A stretch of 64,000 bases of DNA from Pseudomonas linyingensis. Lineage in GTDB: Bacteria; Pseudomonadota; Gammaproteobacteria; Pseudomonadales; Pseudomonadaceae. The notes beneath the pieces are model-generated. The model had not been told where the DNA came from. It was given only the letters and a program-made list of their open reading frames with translations, and searched no databases. The position numbers and the translations under genes are program-made. Below are positions 9,947 through 18,925 of this stretch, one piece after another; within the stretch, counting starts at the first letter, position 1; every line of letters begins with the position of its first letter. Location of the stretch: contig NZ_FNZE01000013.1 in NCBI RefSeq assembly GCF_900109175.1, forward strand, positions 7,094-71,093, in the 5' to 3' direction.

Positions 9947-12610
9947 TCAGTCGAGCAGCCGCAGCTCGCGGGCGGCGCGCAGGGCGGCGTCGCGGTCGGT
10001 GACGTCGAGCTTGCGGAACAGGTTGTTGATGTGGGTCTTCACCGTACTGAGGCTGACGAACAGGCCGTCGGCGAGCTGCTGATTGCTCTGTCCCCGCGCC
10101 ATGCGCCGCAGCACGTCCAGTTCGCGGCGGGTGAGCGGCTCGAGCAGCGCCTGCGCCTGGGTGGCGCCTTCGCCTCCGGCGAGCCCGGCCAGCAACGCGG
10201 CCAGCTGCTCGCGGGGCGGCAGCGGGCGCTCCAGGCCGGCCTGGCGGCGCACCTGCGGCTGCAGCAACTGGCGGAACAGCTCGACCAGCTCGCGGCCCTC
10301 GTGGTGCAGCAACTGGCCGAAGCCGTGGCTGGCGGCCAGCTGCAGGGCCTCGTCCAGGCAGGCGAGGGCGGCCGTCTGGTCGCCGCGGTCGCGCTGCAGG
10401 GTAGCGTCGAGCAGCCACAGGTCGAGTTGCAGGCGACGGTTGTTCTCGCTGTCGGCCTGCTCGCGCAGGTTGCCGAGGATCTGCTCGGCCAGCGCCGGCT
10501 GGCCGAGATGACGCTGCACCCAGGCATAGGCCAGCCATTCCTCCGGCATCAGGTCCTCGCCGTAGTGGCGCTGGCACCAGTGCCATTCCTCCAGCCAGTG
10601 CAGGATGAAGTCCTGGTCGCGCTGGCGCAGTGCCAGGCGGGCACGCCAGGCGCCGGCCAGCCGGTACACGCCGAACTGGCGGAACTGGCGGGCCATGCGT
10701 CGCGCCTCGTCCCAGTGCGCCTGGGCCTTGTCCTGGTCGCCCAAGGCGTCATGCAGGCAGGCCTTGTGGTGGAGCACCTGGACCAGGGCGGCCGAATGGG
10801 GAAAGCCCAGCGCCAGGGTCTCCGTCTTGGCCAGGCGCTGTCTGGCCTGTTCCAGATGATTCTGCTGGGCGAACACCAGCCCCAGGCCCAGGTGGTGGAA
10901 CAGTTCGTAGAAGTTGCGCGAGGCGGTCGCCGGCGACTTGTGCTCCAGGGCGAGGAAACGGCGCATGGCGGCCACGCTGTCGCCCTGGGCCAGCTCGATC
11001 TGGCCGAGCAGCAGGTGGGGAATGTTGGCGAAGCCGCTGAAGCCGAACTCGTCGAACTCGCCCAGCGCCTGTTCCACATCCTGGCGGGCGGCGGCCAGCT
11101 GGCCGAGTTCGAACAGGCAGCGGGCGCGGATGAAGCGCAGCACCGATCCCGCGGAGTTGCGCTGCGGATAACGCTGCAGCGCCTGGCTGGCCAGCTCCAG
11201 CCCATGGCGCAGGTTGCCGCCGAGATAGGCCAGCAGGGTGCGCAGATAGGCGATGGTCTGCTGGACCCGCTCGGGATTGCGCGGCACGCCCTGGCGCTGC
11301 AGCAGTCGCAGGCGCTGGATGCATGCCTTGGTGCGGGCGATGTCGTTGGTCACCATGACGATCGAGGCTTCGCTGATCGCCAGGGTGAAGTGGTCGCTGC
11401 CGCTCTCGCCGGAAACCTGGCTGAGCAGATCGACCAGCGCGTTGATCTGGCCATCGCGCAGCAGATCGAAGGTGTGCCGCTCGGCGGTGGCGAGTACCGC
11501 GTTGAAGTCGCGGGCGCGGCCGTACTGGTGGATGGCTTCCGAATAGCGGCGGTGTTCCAGCAGCCAGGCCGCCGCCATCTGGTGCAGCTGCTGCTGCAAC
11601 TGCGGGTCGCGCTGCTGCAGGCGCTGGTACAGCACCTCGCGCAGAACCCGGTGGTAGCGGTACTCCACGCGCTCGCGGGAGCGCTGCTCGATGAACAGGT
11701 CGCGGCGCTGCACCTGATGAATCAGCCGCTCGGCATCCGGCCGCTCGCTGAGCACGCCGGCCAGCTCCGGGTCGAAGGTCTGTACCACGGCGGTCCGTTC
11801 AAGGAAGGCCAGCAACTCCGCGGGCAGCCGGGCGAGCAGTTCCTCGGCGAGAAAGTCGCTCACATAGGTATAGGCCTGGCGGGTCACGCTGCGCACCAGT
11901 TCGGGCTGCGGGCTGGCCGGCACCAGCTCGCGGTAGGCGGTGAGCCAGAACAGCAGGCCGGTAATCCAGCCCTCGCTGCCGGCGCGCAGTTGGTAGAGGG
12001 CATCGGCGTCCAGCCTGGCGCCGCGGCCGCTGGCCAGTTGGCCGATTTCCTCGCTGTCCAGGGCCAGCTCGCGGGCATCAATGATCGCCAGGCGCTCGTC
12101 GCGGCGCAGGTGGTTGATGGCCAGCTCCGGGGCGCCTTCGCTGGCCGCCAGCACCAGCAGGCCGGGCGGGCCGAAGCGCAGCAGCTGCTCGATGTAGTGG
12201 CGAGCGCGATCGGCGCGCAGCAGGTGCAGGTCGTCGAGGATCAGGGTGAAGCCTTCGCTCTGCTGCTCCAGACACTGCAGGACGGTGCGCCACAGGCGCT
12301 GCTCGTCGGCGGGGACCAGGGTGTGCTCGGGCGCGGGCAGGCCGAGGGCAGCGTGCAGGTGCAGCAGCAGGTGCAGTGGTTGGTTGTCGGCTGTGTCCAG
12401 TCGATACCAGGCCCAGGGCGTCTGCAGGCTGGTGGCGTACTGGGCGAGCAGGGTGCTCTTGCCGTAGCCCAGCGGCGCGCTGAGCAGGATCAGGCGGCAG
12501 CCGCGGCTGGCGGCTTCCTGCAGATGCTGCAGCAGACGCGGGCGGGCCAGGGCCCTGTCCGGCAGTGGCAGCGGGCGGAGTTGACTCGGATTGACTAGCG
12601 GAGAGGCCAT
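9947..12610 (-). CDS. MalT-type LuxR family ATP-dependent transcriptional activator
   Basis: The protein is 887 residues from the ATG at 12610; a GTG at 12631 would add seven, and neither has a clear ribosome site. A STAND-type NTPase domain opens with Walker A APLGYGKST (about residue 45) and has Walker B LILDDLHLL. A long helical-repeat middle region follows. The C-terminal LuxR helix-turn-helix reads LTRRELDVLRRMARGQSN then LSTVKTHINNLFRKLDV. This is the MalT/AcoK plan, in which an inducer triggers ATP-dependent oligomerisation on tandem DNA boxes. Its gene ends right beside one of two identical phased box clusters, suggesting it activates prpC-acnB and the beta-oxidation/ETF operon. The inducer is unknown. 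Confidence 0.93.
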   Translation of the reverse strand: MASPLVNPSQLRPLPLPDRALARPRLLQHLQEAASRGCRLILLSAPLGYGKSTLLAQYATSLQTPWAWYRLDTADNQPLHLLLHLHAALGLPAPEHTLVPADEQRLWRTVLQCLEQQSEGFTLILDDLHLLRADRARHYIEQLLRFGPPGLLVLAASEGAPELAINHLRRDERLAIIDARELALDSEEIGQLASGRGARLDADALYQLRAGSEGWITGLLFWLTAYRELVPASPQPELVRSVTRQAYTYVSDFLAEELLARLPAELLAFLERTAVVQTFDPELAGVLSERPDAERLIHQVQRRDLFIEQRSRERVEYRYHRVLREVLYQRLQQRDPQLQQQLHQMAAAWLLEHRRYSEAIHQYGRARDFNAVLATAERHTFDLLRDGQINALVDLLSQVSGESGSDHFTLAISEASIVMVTNDIARTKACIQRLRLLQRQGVPRNPERVQQTIAYLRTLLAYLGGNLRHGLELASQALQRYPQRNSAGSVLRFIRARCLFELGQLAAARQDVEQALGEFDEFGFSGFANIPHLLLGQIELAQGDSVAAMRRFLALEHKSPATASRNFYELFHHLGLGLVFAQQNHLEQARQRLAKTETLALGFPHSAALVQVLHHKACLHDALGDQDKAQAHWDEARRMARQFRQFGVYRLAGAWRARLALRQRDQDFILHWLEEWHWCQRHYGEDLMPEEWLAYAWVQRHLGQPALAEQILGNLREQADSENNRRLQLDLWLLDATLQRDRGDQTAALACLDEALQLAASHGFGQLLHHEGRELVELFRQLLQPQVRRQAGLERPLPPREQLAALLAGLAGGEGATQAQALLEPLTRRELDVLRRMARGQSNQQLADGLFVSLSTVKTHINNLFRKLDVTDRDAALRAARELRLLD

Positions 12611-12746
12611 TGTTGTTCTGTTGTTTTTCACGAGGCGGATGCCGCGAAGTTACCAGAACTTGGCTGGGTGGTGTTCTGCTGAGGGCCGTTGGCTAGTGGG
12701 CAGACCTGCGTGAGAGGGTCGTCAAAAGCGACTGGCCGGACAAGCT

Positions 12747-12782
12747 GCGCCACGGTTGTGGCTAGCGGGCCAACCGTGGCGC
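12747..12782 (-). terminator. Long perfect hairpin after the small membrane-protein gene
   Basis: GCGCCACGGTTG (12747-12758) pairs with CAACCGTGGCGC (12771-12782), a 12-bp stem with a 12-base loop. It begins 5 bases past the stop of the small minus-strand gene. No immediate U tract follows, so termination strength is uncertain. Confidence 0.5.
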
Positions 12783-12786
12783 GATC

Positions 12787-12969
12787 TCAATGGAACAGGC
12801 CGGACCAGCCGCCCACACCGGGTGGTAGGGAGCAGGTCTGTCGACTGTGGCTGTCCGGGCACGCATAGGCGAGAGGGTTCTCTGCCGCGGATTTCCACTC
12901 GCCGCCGAAGGTCAGCACCAGCGCGAGAATCGACAGGAACAGCAGCCAGGGATAGCTATCTACGTTCAT
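12787..12969 (-). CDS. Small single-pass membrane protein, unknown function
   Basis: A 60-residue peptide starts at the ATG at 12969 (MNVDSYPWLLFLSILALVLTF), has one hydrophobic segment at about residues 7-21, and a Cys-containing polar tail rich in Ser, Gly and Pro. The upstream GGGGCG may serve as a weak ribosome site. The open frame is longer upstream, but that part has no start signal and unlikely composition. It is followed by a strong hairpin, which supports a real transcript. I do not recognise the family. It lies between the LuxR regulator and the flavoprotein operon that reads away from it, so it may be co-regulated with either. Confidence 0.45.
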   Translation of the reverse strand: MNVDSYPWLLFLSILALVLTFGGEWKSAAENPLAYACPDSHSRQTCSLPPGVGGWSGLFH

Positions 12970-13344
12970 GGCACGCCCCGTTGGTATTGTTTTTGGGTGA
13001 GGTGCAGTCCATGCATCGACGAGGCAATCCGCGCCGTTCTGGGCGTGGTTCCTCGGATGGACAGGAGGGTGCTCCACGGGTCCATCTGAGCAGGAGCTTA
13101 GATCAGCGATCGCCTGTGTGTCGTTCAAAAATCCTGAATAAGCTGTTCGATTTATCCGCACCGGCGCCCAGGATATGACGCGTCCTGACCCGGTGGCCTG
13201 TGCCTCTCCCGAACTGGGTGCGCGCATGGCCGCCGCCATCTTGCAACTTTACTGAACAACCCCTTCGCCCCGGCGGCCTGTCTTCCCCGCCTTCCCCTGC
13301 AAATAATCCGCCCCAACAGGTCAGCGGATTCGAGGAAGGGGACC
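12970..13344. other. Intergenic control region, no gene seen
   Basis: These 375 bases separate the small minus-strand gene from the flavoprotein operon at 13345 and should hold divergent promoters. I see no clear sigma70 or sigma54 consensus. The last bases before 13345 contain a strong GAGGAAGGGG ribosome site. Confidence 0.5.
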
Positions 13345-14808
13345 ATGCAGGATTTCGACGTCATAGTGATCGGCGGGGGCAATGCGGGGCTGTGCGCCGC
13401 GCTGTCGGCCCGCGAGCAGGGCGCGCGGGTGGCGCTGCTGGAGCGCGCTCCCGAGGAGCAGCGCGGCGGCAACTCGGCGCATACCGGCGGCGCCTTCCGC
13501 GTCGCCTATCGCGGGGTGGACGATCTGCGCCGGCTGATGCCCGACCTGCTCGACAGCGAGATCGAGAGCAGCGACTTCGGCAGCTACACCCAGGACGACT
13601 TCTACGGCGAGCTGGCCGCGCAGAGCCAGTACCGCGCCGACCCGGAAGTGCTCGACACCGTGGTCAGCGAGAGCCTCGACACCCTGGGCTGGATGACCCG
13701 CCAGGGCGTGCGCTTCATGCCGATCTACGGCCGCCAGGCGTTCAAGGTCGACGGCAAGTACAAGTTCTGGGGCGGTCTCACCGTCGAGGTGTCCGGCGGC
13801 GGCCTGGGCCTGGTCGAAGCGCTGATGCGCCGCGCCGAGCGCAGCGGCGTCGAGCTGCACTACGCCTGCCGCGCGCAGAAGATCGGCCGCGCCGACGGCC
13901 GCTGGCAGATCGAATGCGCGAACGGCCAGCGCTTCAGCGCCGCCGGGTTGATCCTCGCCACCGGCGGCTTCCACGCCAACCTCGAATGGCGCGCCAAGTA
14001 CCTGGGGCCGGGCTGGGATCTGGCCAAGGTGCGCGGCTCGCGCTTCAACACCGGCGACGGCATCCGCATGGCCATGGACGTCGGCGCGGTGGCCCACGGC
14101 AACTGGTCGGGCTGTCACGCGGTGTTCTACGACGTCAACGCCCCCGAGCTGGGCGACCTCGACCTGCTCAACATGCAGAAGAACTACTTCCACCTCGGCG
14201 TGGTGGTCAACGCCGACGGCAAGCGCTTCGTCGACGAGGGCCTGGATTTCCGCAACTACACCTACTCGGGGATGGGCGCCAAGGTGCTGCAGCAGCCGGG
14301 CGGCGTCGCCTGGCAGCTGTTCGACCAGCACAGCGAGCACCTGCTGCCCGACGAATACCGCGTGCGCCACGCCACCCGCATCCAGGCCGACACCCTCGAG
14401 GAGCTGGCCGGCAAGCTCGAAGGCGTCAACGTCAACGCGCTGCTCGACACCCTCAGTGAATACAACGCCGCCGTGCGCCGCGAGGTGCCGTTCAACCCGG
14501 CGGTGCGCGACGGCCGCTCGACCCAGGGGCTGGCGATTCCCAAGTCGAACTGGGCCAACCCGCTGGAGCGCGGCCCCTTCGTCGCCTACGCGGTCACCTG
14601 CGGCATCACCTTCACCTTCGGCGGCCTCAAGGTGAACAGCGGGGCGCAGGTGATCGACGAGGATGGCCAGGTGATCCCCGGCCTGTACGCCGCCGGCGAG
14701 CTGGTCGGCAACCTCTACTACGTTAAGTACGCCGGCGGCGCCGGCCTCACCTCGGGTTCGGTGCTCGGCCGCATCGCCGGCGCGGCTGCTGCCAGCCAAC
14801 AACAATAA
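13345..14808 (+). CDS. FAD-dependent dehydrogenase, TcuA/fumarate-reductase flavoprotein family (1)
   Basis: This 487-residue protein has a Rossmann FAD site at its start (VIGGGNAG at residues 8-15, then LLERAPEEQRGGNSAHTGG). The C-terminal FAD/substrate segment reads GITFTFGGLKVNS and GLYAAGELVGNLY, ending with GSVLGRIAG. The layout matches the FAD_binding_2 family, which includes tricarballylate dehydrogenase TcuA, flavocytochrome fumarate reductases and 3-ketosteroid dehydrogenases. TcuA is the nearest match by eye, especially the ARGGN-like motif. It starts a tight operon with a racemase-fold protein, a second flavoprotein and an ETF pair, so its electrons probably go to that ETF. The substrate is not known. 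Confidence 0.85.
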   Translation: MQDFDVIVIGGGNAGLCAALSAREQGARVALLERAPEEQRGGNSAHTGGAFRVAYRGVDDLRRLMPDLLDSEIESSDFGSYTQDDFYGELAAQSQYRADPEVLDTVVSESLDTLGWMTRQGVRFMPIYGRQAFKVDGKYKFWGGLTVEVSGGGLGLVEALMRRAERSGVELHYACRAQKIGRADGRWQIECANGQRFSAAGLILATGGFHANLEWRAKYLGPGWDLAKVRGSRFNTGDGIRMAMDVGAVAHGNWSGCHAVFYDVNAPELGDLDLLNMQKNYFHLGVVVNADGKRFVDEGLDFRNYTYSGMGAKVLQQPGGVAWQLFDQHSEHLLPDEYRVRHATRIQADTLEELAGKLEGVNVNALLDTLSEYNAAVRREVPFNPAVRDGRSTQGLAIPKSNWANPLERGPFVAYAVTCGITFTFGGLKVNSGAQVIDEDGQVIPGLYAAGELVGNLYYVKYAGGAGLTSGSVLGRIAGAAAASQQQ

Positions 14809-14817
14809 GGAACCACC

Positions 14818-15636
14818 ATGACCATCCGCATCTGGCACCAGAGCTTCACCGTGCTCAGCGACCTCGGCGCCTACGACGCCGCCCTGCGCGCCCACTTCAA
14901 GAAGGTCGCCCGTCCCGACACGGTGATCGACATGCACGGCATGCAGCCGGGCACCTACCGCACCAACTACCCGGGCGACGACATCAAGTACGGCGCCATC
15001 CAGTACCTGCACGGCCTGCAGTTCATGGCCGCCGGCATCAACGCCGAGCAGCAGGGCTACGACGCCTACGCCATCAGCACCCTGCCGGAGCCGGCGCTGC
15101 GCGAGATCCGCAGCCTGCTCGGCATCCCGGTGGTCGGCTACGGCGAGTCGGCGATGCTCACCGCCTGCACCCTCGGCCGCAAGTTCGGCGTGCTGGTGTT
15201 CATCGACGAGCTGGCCGAGCTGGTGGCCGAGAACGCCGCGCGCCACGGCCTCGGCCAGCGTCTGGCTGGGGTGCGCCACGTCGGCTTCCGCTTCGCCGAC
15301 GTGCTGGCCGCGTTCAGCGATCCGGCATCCTTGATCGACCGTTTCCGCACCGCCGCCCGCGCGCTGATCGCCGTCGGCGCCGAGGTGATCATCCCCGGCG
15401 AGGCGCCGCTCAACGTGCTGCTCGCCACCCACGGCATCAGCGAGGTGGACGGCGTGCCGGTGCTCGACTCGCTCGGCGCCTGGATCAAGCAGGCCGAGTC
15501 GATGGTCGACCTGCAGCGCGCCAACGGCACGCGCACCTGCAACCGAGGCTACTTCTCCGCCCAGCCCGACCCCGAGCGGGTGCGCGAGATCTTCGCCTTC
15601 TATGGCCTGGCCCAGCGGTTTCTCGAGCCGCGCTGA
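14818..15636 (+). CDS. Asp/Glu/hydantoin racemase-fold protein lacking the usual catalytic cysteines
   Basis: This 272-residue protein has the overall Asp/Glu racemase fold pattern: GIPVVGYGESAMLTACTLG followed by RKFGVLVF near residues 102-128, and the second lobe around GAEVIIPGEAPL (187-198). In racemases and maleate isomerases a Cys follows each of the two central strands. Here the first position reads AISTLPEPAL (Ser87/Thr88) and the second reads IPGEAPL (Glu195). No cysteine replaces either. The gene starts 9 bases after the first flavoprotein and ends 12 bases before the second, so it works in that pathway. A cofactor-independent isomerase, lyase or decarboxylase role is possible; simple racemisation by the two-cysteine mechanism is not. 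Confidence 0.75.
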   Translation: MTIRIWHQSFTVLSDLGAYDAALRAHFKKVARPDTVIDMHGMQPGTYRTNYPGDDIKYGAIQYLHGLQFMAAGINAEQQGYDAYAISTLPEPALREIRSLLGIPVVGYGESAMLTACTLGRKFGVLVFIDELAELVAENAARHGLGQRLAGVRHVGFRFADVLAAFSDPASLIDRFRTAARALIAVGAEVIIPGEAPLNVLLATHGISEVDGVPVLDSLGAWIKQAESMVDLQRANGTRTCNRGYFSAQPDPERVREIFAFYGLAQRFLEPR

Positions 15637-15648
15637 GGAGTGACGAAC

Positions 15649-17022
15649 ATGAGCGAGATCCTGAATACCCAACTGCTGGTGATCGGCGGCGGCCTGGCCG
15701 GTTTCGCCGCCGCGCTGAGCGCCGCCGAGGCCGGCATCGACGTGTTGCTGCTGGAGAAGACCGCCGCCACCGGCGGTTCCTCGGCGATGAGCGGCGGCTG
15801 CCTGGCCTTCGCCGGCACCGACCTGCAGGTCGAGCGCAGCATCGAAGATTCGTCCGAGCTGCTGTATCGCGACCTGGTGGAGGTCGGCAAGGGCGAGTGC
15901 GACGAGGCGCTGGTGCGCGCCTACGCCGACAACCAGCTGGCCACCTACGAGTGGCTCAAGGCCCACGGCGTGGCCTTCCAGCCGGTTATCGAGGCCGCCT
16001 CCGGGCAGTCGGTGCCGCGCGTGCACAACGTCGATCCGGCCGACATGGTGCGCCAGCTGGAGCTGGCCGCGCTGAACACCGGCAAGGTCGAGGTGCTGCG
16101 CAACACCCGCGCCCGCCGCCTGCTGCGCAGCGCCGGCGGGCGGGTGATCGGCGCCAGCGCCGAGCGTGACGGCCAGCCCTTGGAGATTCGCGCCGCGCGC
16201 GGGGTGATCCTCGCCTGCGGCGGCTTCGTTCACGACCGCGAGCTGATCCACCGCTTCGCCCCGCTGTACGACAACGCCGTGTTCATCGGCGGCGAGGGCA
16301 ATGAAGGCGACGGCCTGCGCATGGCCTGGGCGCTGGGCGCCGACCTGCGCGACATGGTCCACATCAAGGGCACCTTCGGCAAACACCCGATGGACGAGAA
16401 CAACCACCACGCCTGCCTGGCCGTGTACAAGGGCGCCATCGCGGTCAACCAGGAGGGCCGCCGCTACGTCGACGAGTCGCTGTCCTACAAGCTGCTCGGC
16501 GACGCCTGCATGCAGCAGTCCTACGGCGTGACCTACCAGATCCTCGACCGCGACATCATGGAAAGCGGCGACGACCGCGTGCGCATCCTCGACTTCGAGC
16601 GCCGCCTGGAGGAAGGCCTGTTCGTCGAGGCCGACAGCTTGGAGCAGCTGGCCAAGCTGCTGGAGCTGCCGGTCGAAGACTTCCTCGCCGAGGTGGCCGC
16701 CTACAACGCCGCGCTCAGTGCGGGCGAGACGCCAGAGTTCGGCCGCCGCCACCTGGTCCACCAGCACGGCGCGCTGCGCAGCATCGCCCGCCCGCCGTTC
16801 TACGCCTACCCGTCCACCGCCGCGGTGTTCGGCACCTACTGCGGGGTCAAGGTGGATGCGCAGATGCGCGTGCACGACGTGTTCGGCGCGCCCATCGACG
16901 GCCTGCTGGCCGCCGGCGAGATGGTCGGCGGGCTGCACGGCGCCGCCTACATGACCGGCTCGGCGCTGGGCAAGGCGGCGATCTTCGGCCGCCTGGCCGC
17001 CGCCACCGCCTGCCAGAGCTGA
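15649..17022 (+). CDS. FAD-dependent dehydrogenase, fumarate-reductase/3-ketosteroid dehydrogenase flavoprotein family (2)
   Basis: The ATG at 15649 follows GAGGAG with 8-base spacing; an earlier GTG at 15640 overlaps that site and is less likely. The 457-residue product has the FAD motif VIGGGLAGFAAALSAAEAG, the GGSSAMSGG loop, and the C-terminal GTYCGVKVDAQMRV and GLLAAGEMVGGLHGAAYMTG segments of FAD_binding_2 enzymes. It is a paralogue of the flavoproteins at 13345 and 25353, not a duplicate; identity by eye is low outside the cofactor motifs. It immediately precedes the ETF pair, which suggests ETF as electron acceptor. Confidence 0.85.
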   Translation: MSEILNTQLLVIGGGLAGFAAALSAAEAGIDVLLLEKTAATGGSSAMSGGCLAFAGTDLQVERSIEDSSELLYRDLVEVGKGECDEALVRAYADNQLATYEWLKAHGVAFQPVIEAASGQSVPRVHNVDPADMVRQLELAALNTGKVEVLRNTRARRLLRSAGGRVIGASAERDGQPLEIRAARGVILACGGFVHDRELIHRFAPLYDNAVFIGGEGNEGDGLRMAWALGADLRDMVHIKGTFGKHPMDENNHHACLAVYKGAIAVNQEGRRYVDESLSYKLLGDACMQQSYGVTYQILDRDIMESGDDRVRILDFERRLEEGLFVEADSLEQLAKLLELPVEDFLAEVAAYNAALSAGETPEFGRRHLVHQHGALRSIARPPFYAYPSTAAVFGTYCGVKVDAQMRVHDVFGAPIDGLLAAGEMVGGLHGAAYMTGSALGKAAIFGRLAAATACQS

Positions 17023-17036
17023 GGGGAGAAGAGCCG

Positions 17037-17828
17037 ATGAACATCCTGGTACTGCTGGCCGGCGTGGCCGACGTTCGCTACCCGCTGCACGAAATCCGCA
17101 TCGACGCCGCCGGGCTGATCGAGGAGGGCGGCCAGTCGCGCCGCCAGCTCGGCCCGTTCGACGAGGGCGCCCTGGAGCTGGCGCTCAAGCTGCGCGACGC
17201 CCGCGAGGACTGCCGCATCGAGGTGCTGGTGCTCGGTGGCAGCAACAACGACAACCTGCTGCGCAGCGTCGCCGCCTTCAAGCCCGACCGCCTGCGCCTG
17301 CTCGACCTGCAGCCGTGCCGGCCCTGGGACGCCCGGCTGAGCGCGGCGCAGATCGCCGGGCTGATCGGCGCGGAAGGCACTCCCGACCTGTTGCTGATCG
17401 GCCGCGAGTTCGGCGACCTCGACGAGGGCAGCCTGCCGGTGCTGCTCGCCGCGCGCCTCGGCCTGCCGCTGTTCGCCCTGGCCCAGTACGCCGAATGGCA
17501 GGGCGAACAGGTGCGCCTGCTGCGCGAGCGCGGCATCCGCCAGCAGTGGCACAGCGTCGCCGGCCCGCTGCTGGCCACGGTGACCAACGACCGGCGCAAC
17601 AAGCTGCGCCACCCGCTGATGAAGAACGTGATGCTGGCCAAGAAGATGACCTTCGACAGCGTGACTGCCAGCGCGGCGGCGGACAGCGACGTGCGCCTCG
17701 CCGACCTGGCCCCGGCCCGCGAAGTGCAGCGCGGCGGCCAGTGCCGGCTGCTGGACGGCGACGTGCCGAGCCAGGCCCGCGCGCTGGCCGGCTACCTGCG
17801 TGGCGAAGAAGAGGAGAACGCGGCATGA
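17037..17828 (+). CDS. Divergent electron transfer flavoprotein beta subunit (FixA-like)
   Basis: This 263-residue protein opens MNILVLLAGVADVRYPLHEI. It has the ETF-beta plan: GALELALKLRD near residue 44, the AAFKPDRLRLLD strand, and NDRRNKLRHPLMKNVMLAKK where housekeeping EtfB has [17 protein letters not shown]. It is far from both other EtfB copies in the window. A GGGGAG site precedes its ATG, and its stop overlaps the next gene's start (ATGA). It should form a dedicated ETF with the next gene's product, serving the flavin dehydrogenases of this operon. Confidence 0.88.
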   Translation: MNILVLLAGVADVRYPLHEIRIDAAGLIEEGGQSRRQLGPFDEGALELALKLRDAREDCRIEVLVLGGSNNDNLLRSVAAFKPDRLRLLDLQPCRPWDARLSAAQIAGLIGAEGTPDLLLIGREFGDLDEGSLPVLLAARLGLPLFALAQYAEWQGEQVRLLRERGIRQQWHSVAGPLLATVTNDRRNKLRHPLMKNVMLAKKMTFDSVTASAAADSDVRLADLAPAREVQRGGQCRLLDGDVPSQARALAGYLRGEEEENAA

Positions 17829-18805
17829 GCGCACCACTTAAGACACGCGAAATTCTGGCCCTGATCCCCCTGGCCTGGGGTGACGACGCCCTCGACATGA
17901 CCCTCGGCGCCGCCCAGCGGGTGGCCGCCGACGCCGGCCTCGGCTTCGCCGCGCTGCTGCTCGGCAACGCCGGCGCCGAGGAGGGCGCCCGCCGCGCGGC
18001 CGCCGCCGGCGCCGCGCGCATCTGCCTGGCCGCGCATGGCGGGCTGGCGCTCGATGCCGAACCCGCCGCCCTGGCACTGGCCGGCGCCGACGCCGTGCGC
18101 CGCCAGCCCGAAGCCAACCAGCGCCTGCTGCTGGTGCCGCCGGGCGCCGACGGCGAGGAACTGGCCGCGCATCTGGCAGCGGTGCTGGACGCCCAGCCCC
18201 TCGGCCGCTGCAGCGCGTTGAGCTGGACCGAGGCAGGTCTCGAGGCCGAGCGCGCCACCTGGGGCGGCCGCCTGCGCCTGGGCATGACCCAGGCTGACGG
18301 TAGCGCCGTCGCCTGCCTGCGCTTGGGCAAGGCCGAGCTGAGCAGCACTGCCGAGCCGCCGTGCGAGCGCCTGGAGCTGGACACCGTCCTGCCCGCGCCG
18401 CTGGCGGTGGAGGAGAGCACCAGCGGCCAGCGCCTGCCCCCGGTGGAGAGTGCGCGCATCGTGGTTTCCGGCGGTCGCGGGGTCAACGAACAGGGCTTCG
18501 CCCTGCTCGAGGAACTGGCCGAACGCCTGGACGGCAGCCTCGGCGGCAGCCTGCCGGCGGTCGACGCCGGCATGGTCCCGGTGATGCGCCAGGTCGGCGT
18601 GTCCGGCAAGTTCGTCAGCCCGGACATCTACCTCGCCGTCGGCATCTCCGGCACCCCACAGCACCTCGCCGGCATCAGTCCGGACACCCGCATCGTCGCC
18701 ATCAACAAGGACCCGGCGGCGGACATCTTCAAGGTCGCCAGTGTCGGTGTGGTGGGGGACTGGGAGCAGGTGTTGCCGGAGTTGTTGAGGGTGGTGGAGA
18801 GATAG
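17825..18805 (+). CDS. Divergent electron transfer flavoprotein alpha subunit (FixB-like)
   Basis: The 326-residue product starts at the ATGA overlap at 17825 (MSAPLKTREILALIPLAWGD). The N-terminal half is degenerate and alanine-rich. The C-terminal FAD domain is well kept: IVVSGGRGVNEQGF, VDAGMVPVMRQVGVSGKFV, VGISGTPQHLAGI and AINKDPAADIFKVA. It pairs with the preceding beta subunit. The segment where housekeeping EtfA has QVGQTGKIV reads QVGVSGKFV, so FAD contacts look mostly preserved. It is the last gene before the low-GC island, and I see no clear terminator after it. Confidence 0.88.
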   Translation: MSAPLKTREILALIPLAWGDDALDMTLGAAQRVAADAGLGFAALLLGNAGAEEGARRAAAAGAARICLAAHGGLALDAEPAALALAGADAVRRQPEANQRLLLVPPGADGEELAAHLAAVLDAQPLGRCSALSWTEAGLEAERATWGGRLRLGMTQADGSAVACLRLGKAELSSTAEPPCERLELDTVLPAPLAVEESTSGQRLPPVESARIVVSGGRGVNEQGFALLEELAERLDGSLGGSLPAVDAGMVPVMRQVGVSGKFVSPDIYLAVGISGTPQHLAGISPDTRIVAINKDPAADIFKVASVGVVGDWEQVLPELLRVVER

Positions 18806-18925
18806 GGAGGTGCTACCTGATATACCGGGGCTTGTGGGGTAGGTTAAGGCCGTAACCCACAAGCTGTCAGAAATAGCTATGATTTCGTAGATGTGGCGGC
18901 AATTTTTCTAGCAAGTCCCAAGATT

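Noticed and set aside
9797-12598. Plus-strand open frame opposite the LuxR gene
   Set aside because: It is an antisense shadow; the minus frame has a full STAND and HTH architecture.
13321-16938. Minus-strand open frame of about 1200 codons opposite the flavoprotein operon
   Set aside because: It is the mirror of three strongly supported plus-strand genes, has no ribosome site, and shows the same low-complexity shadow composition.
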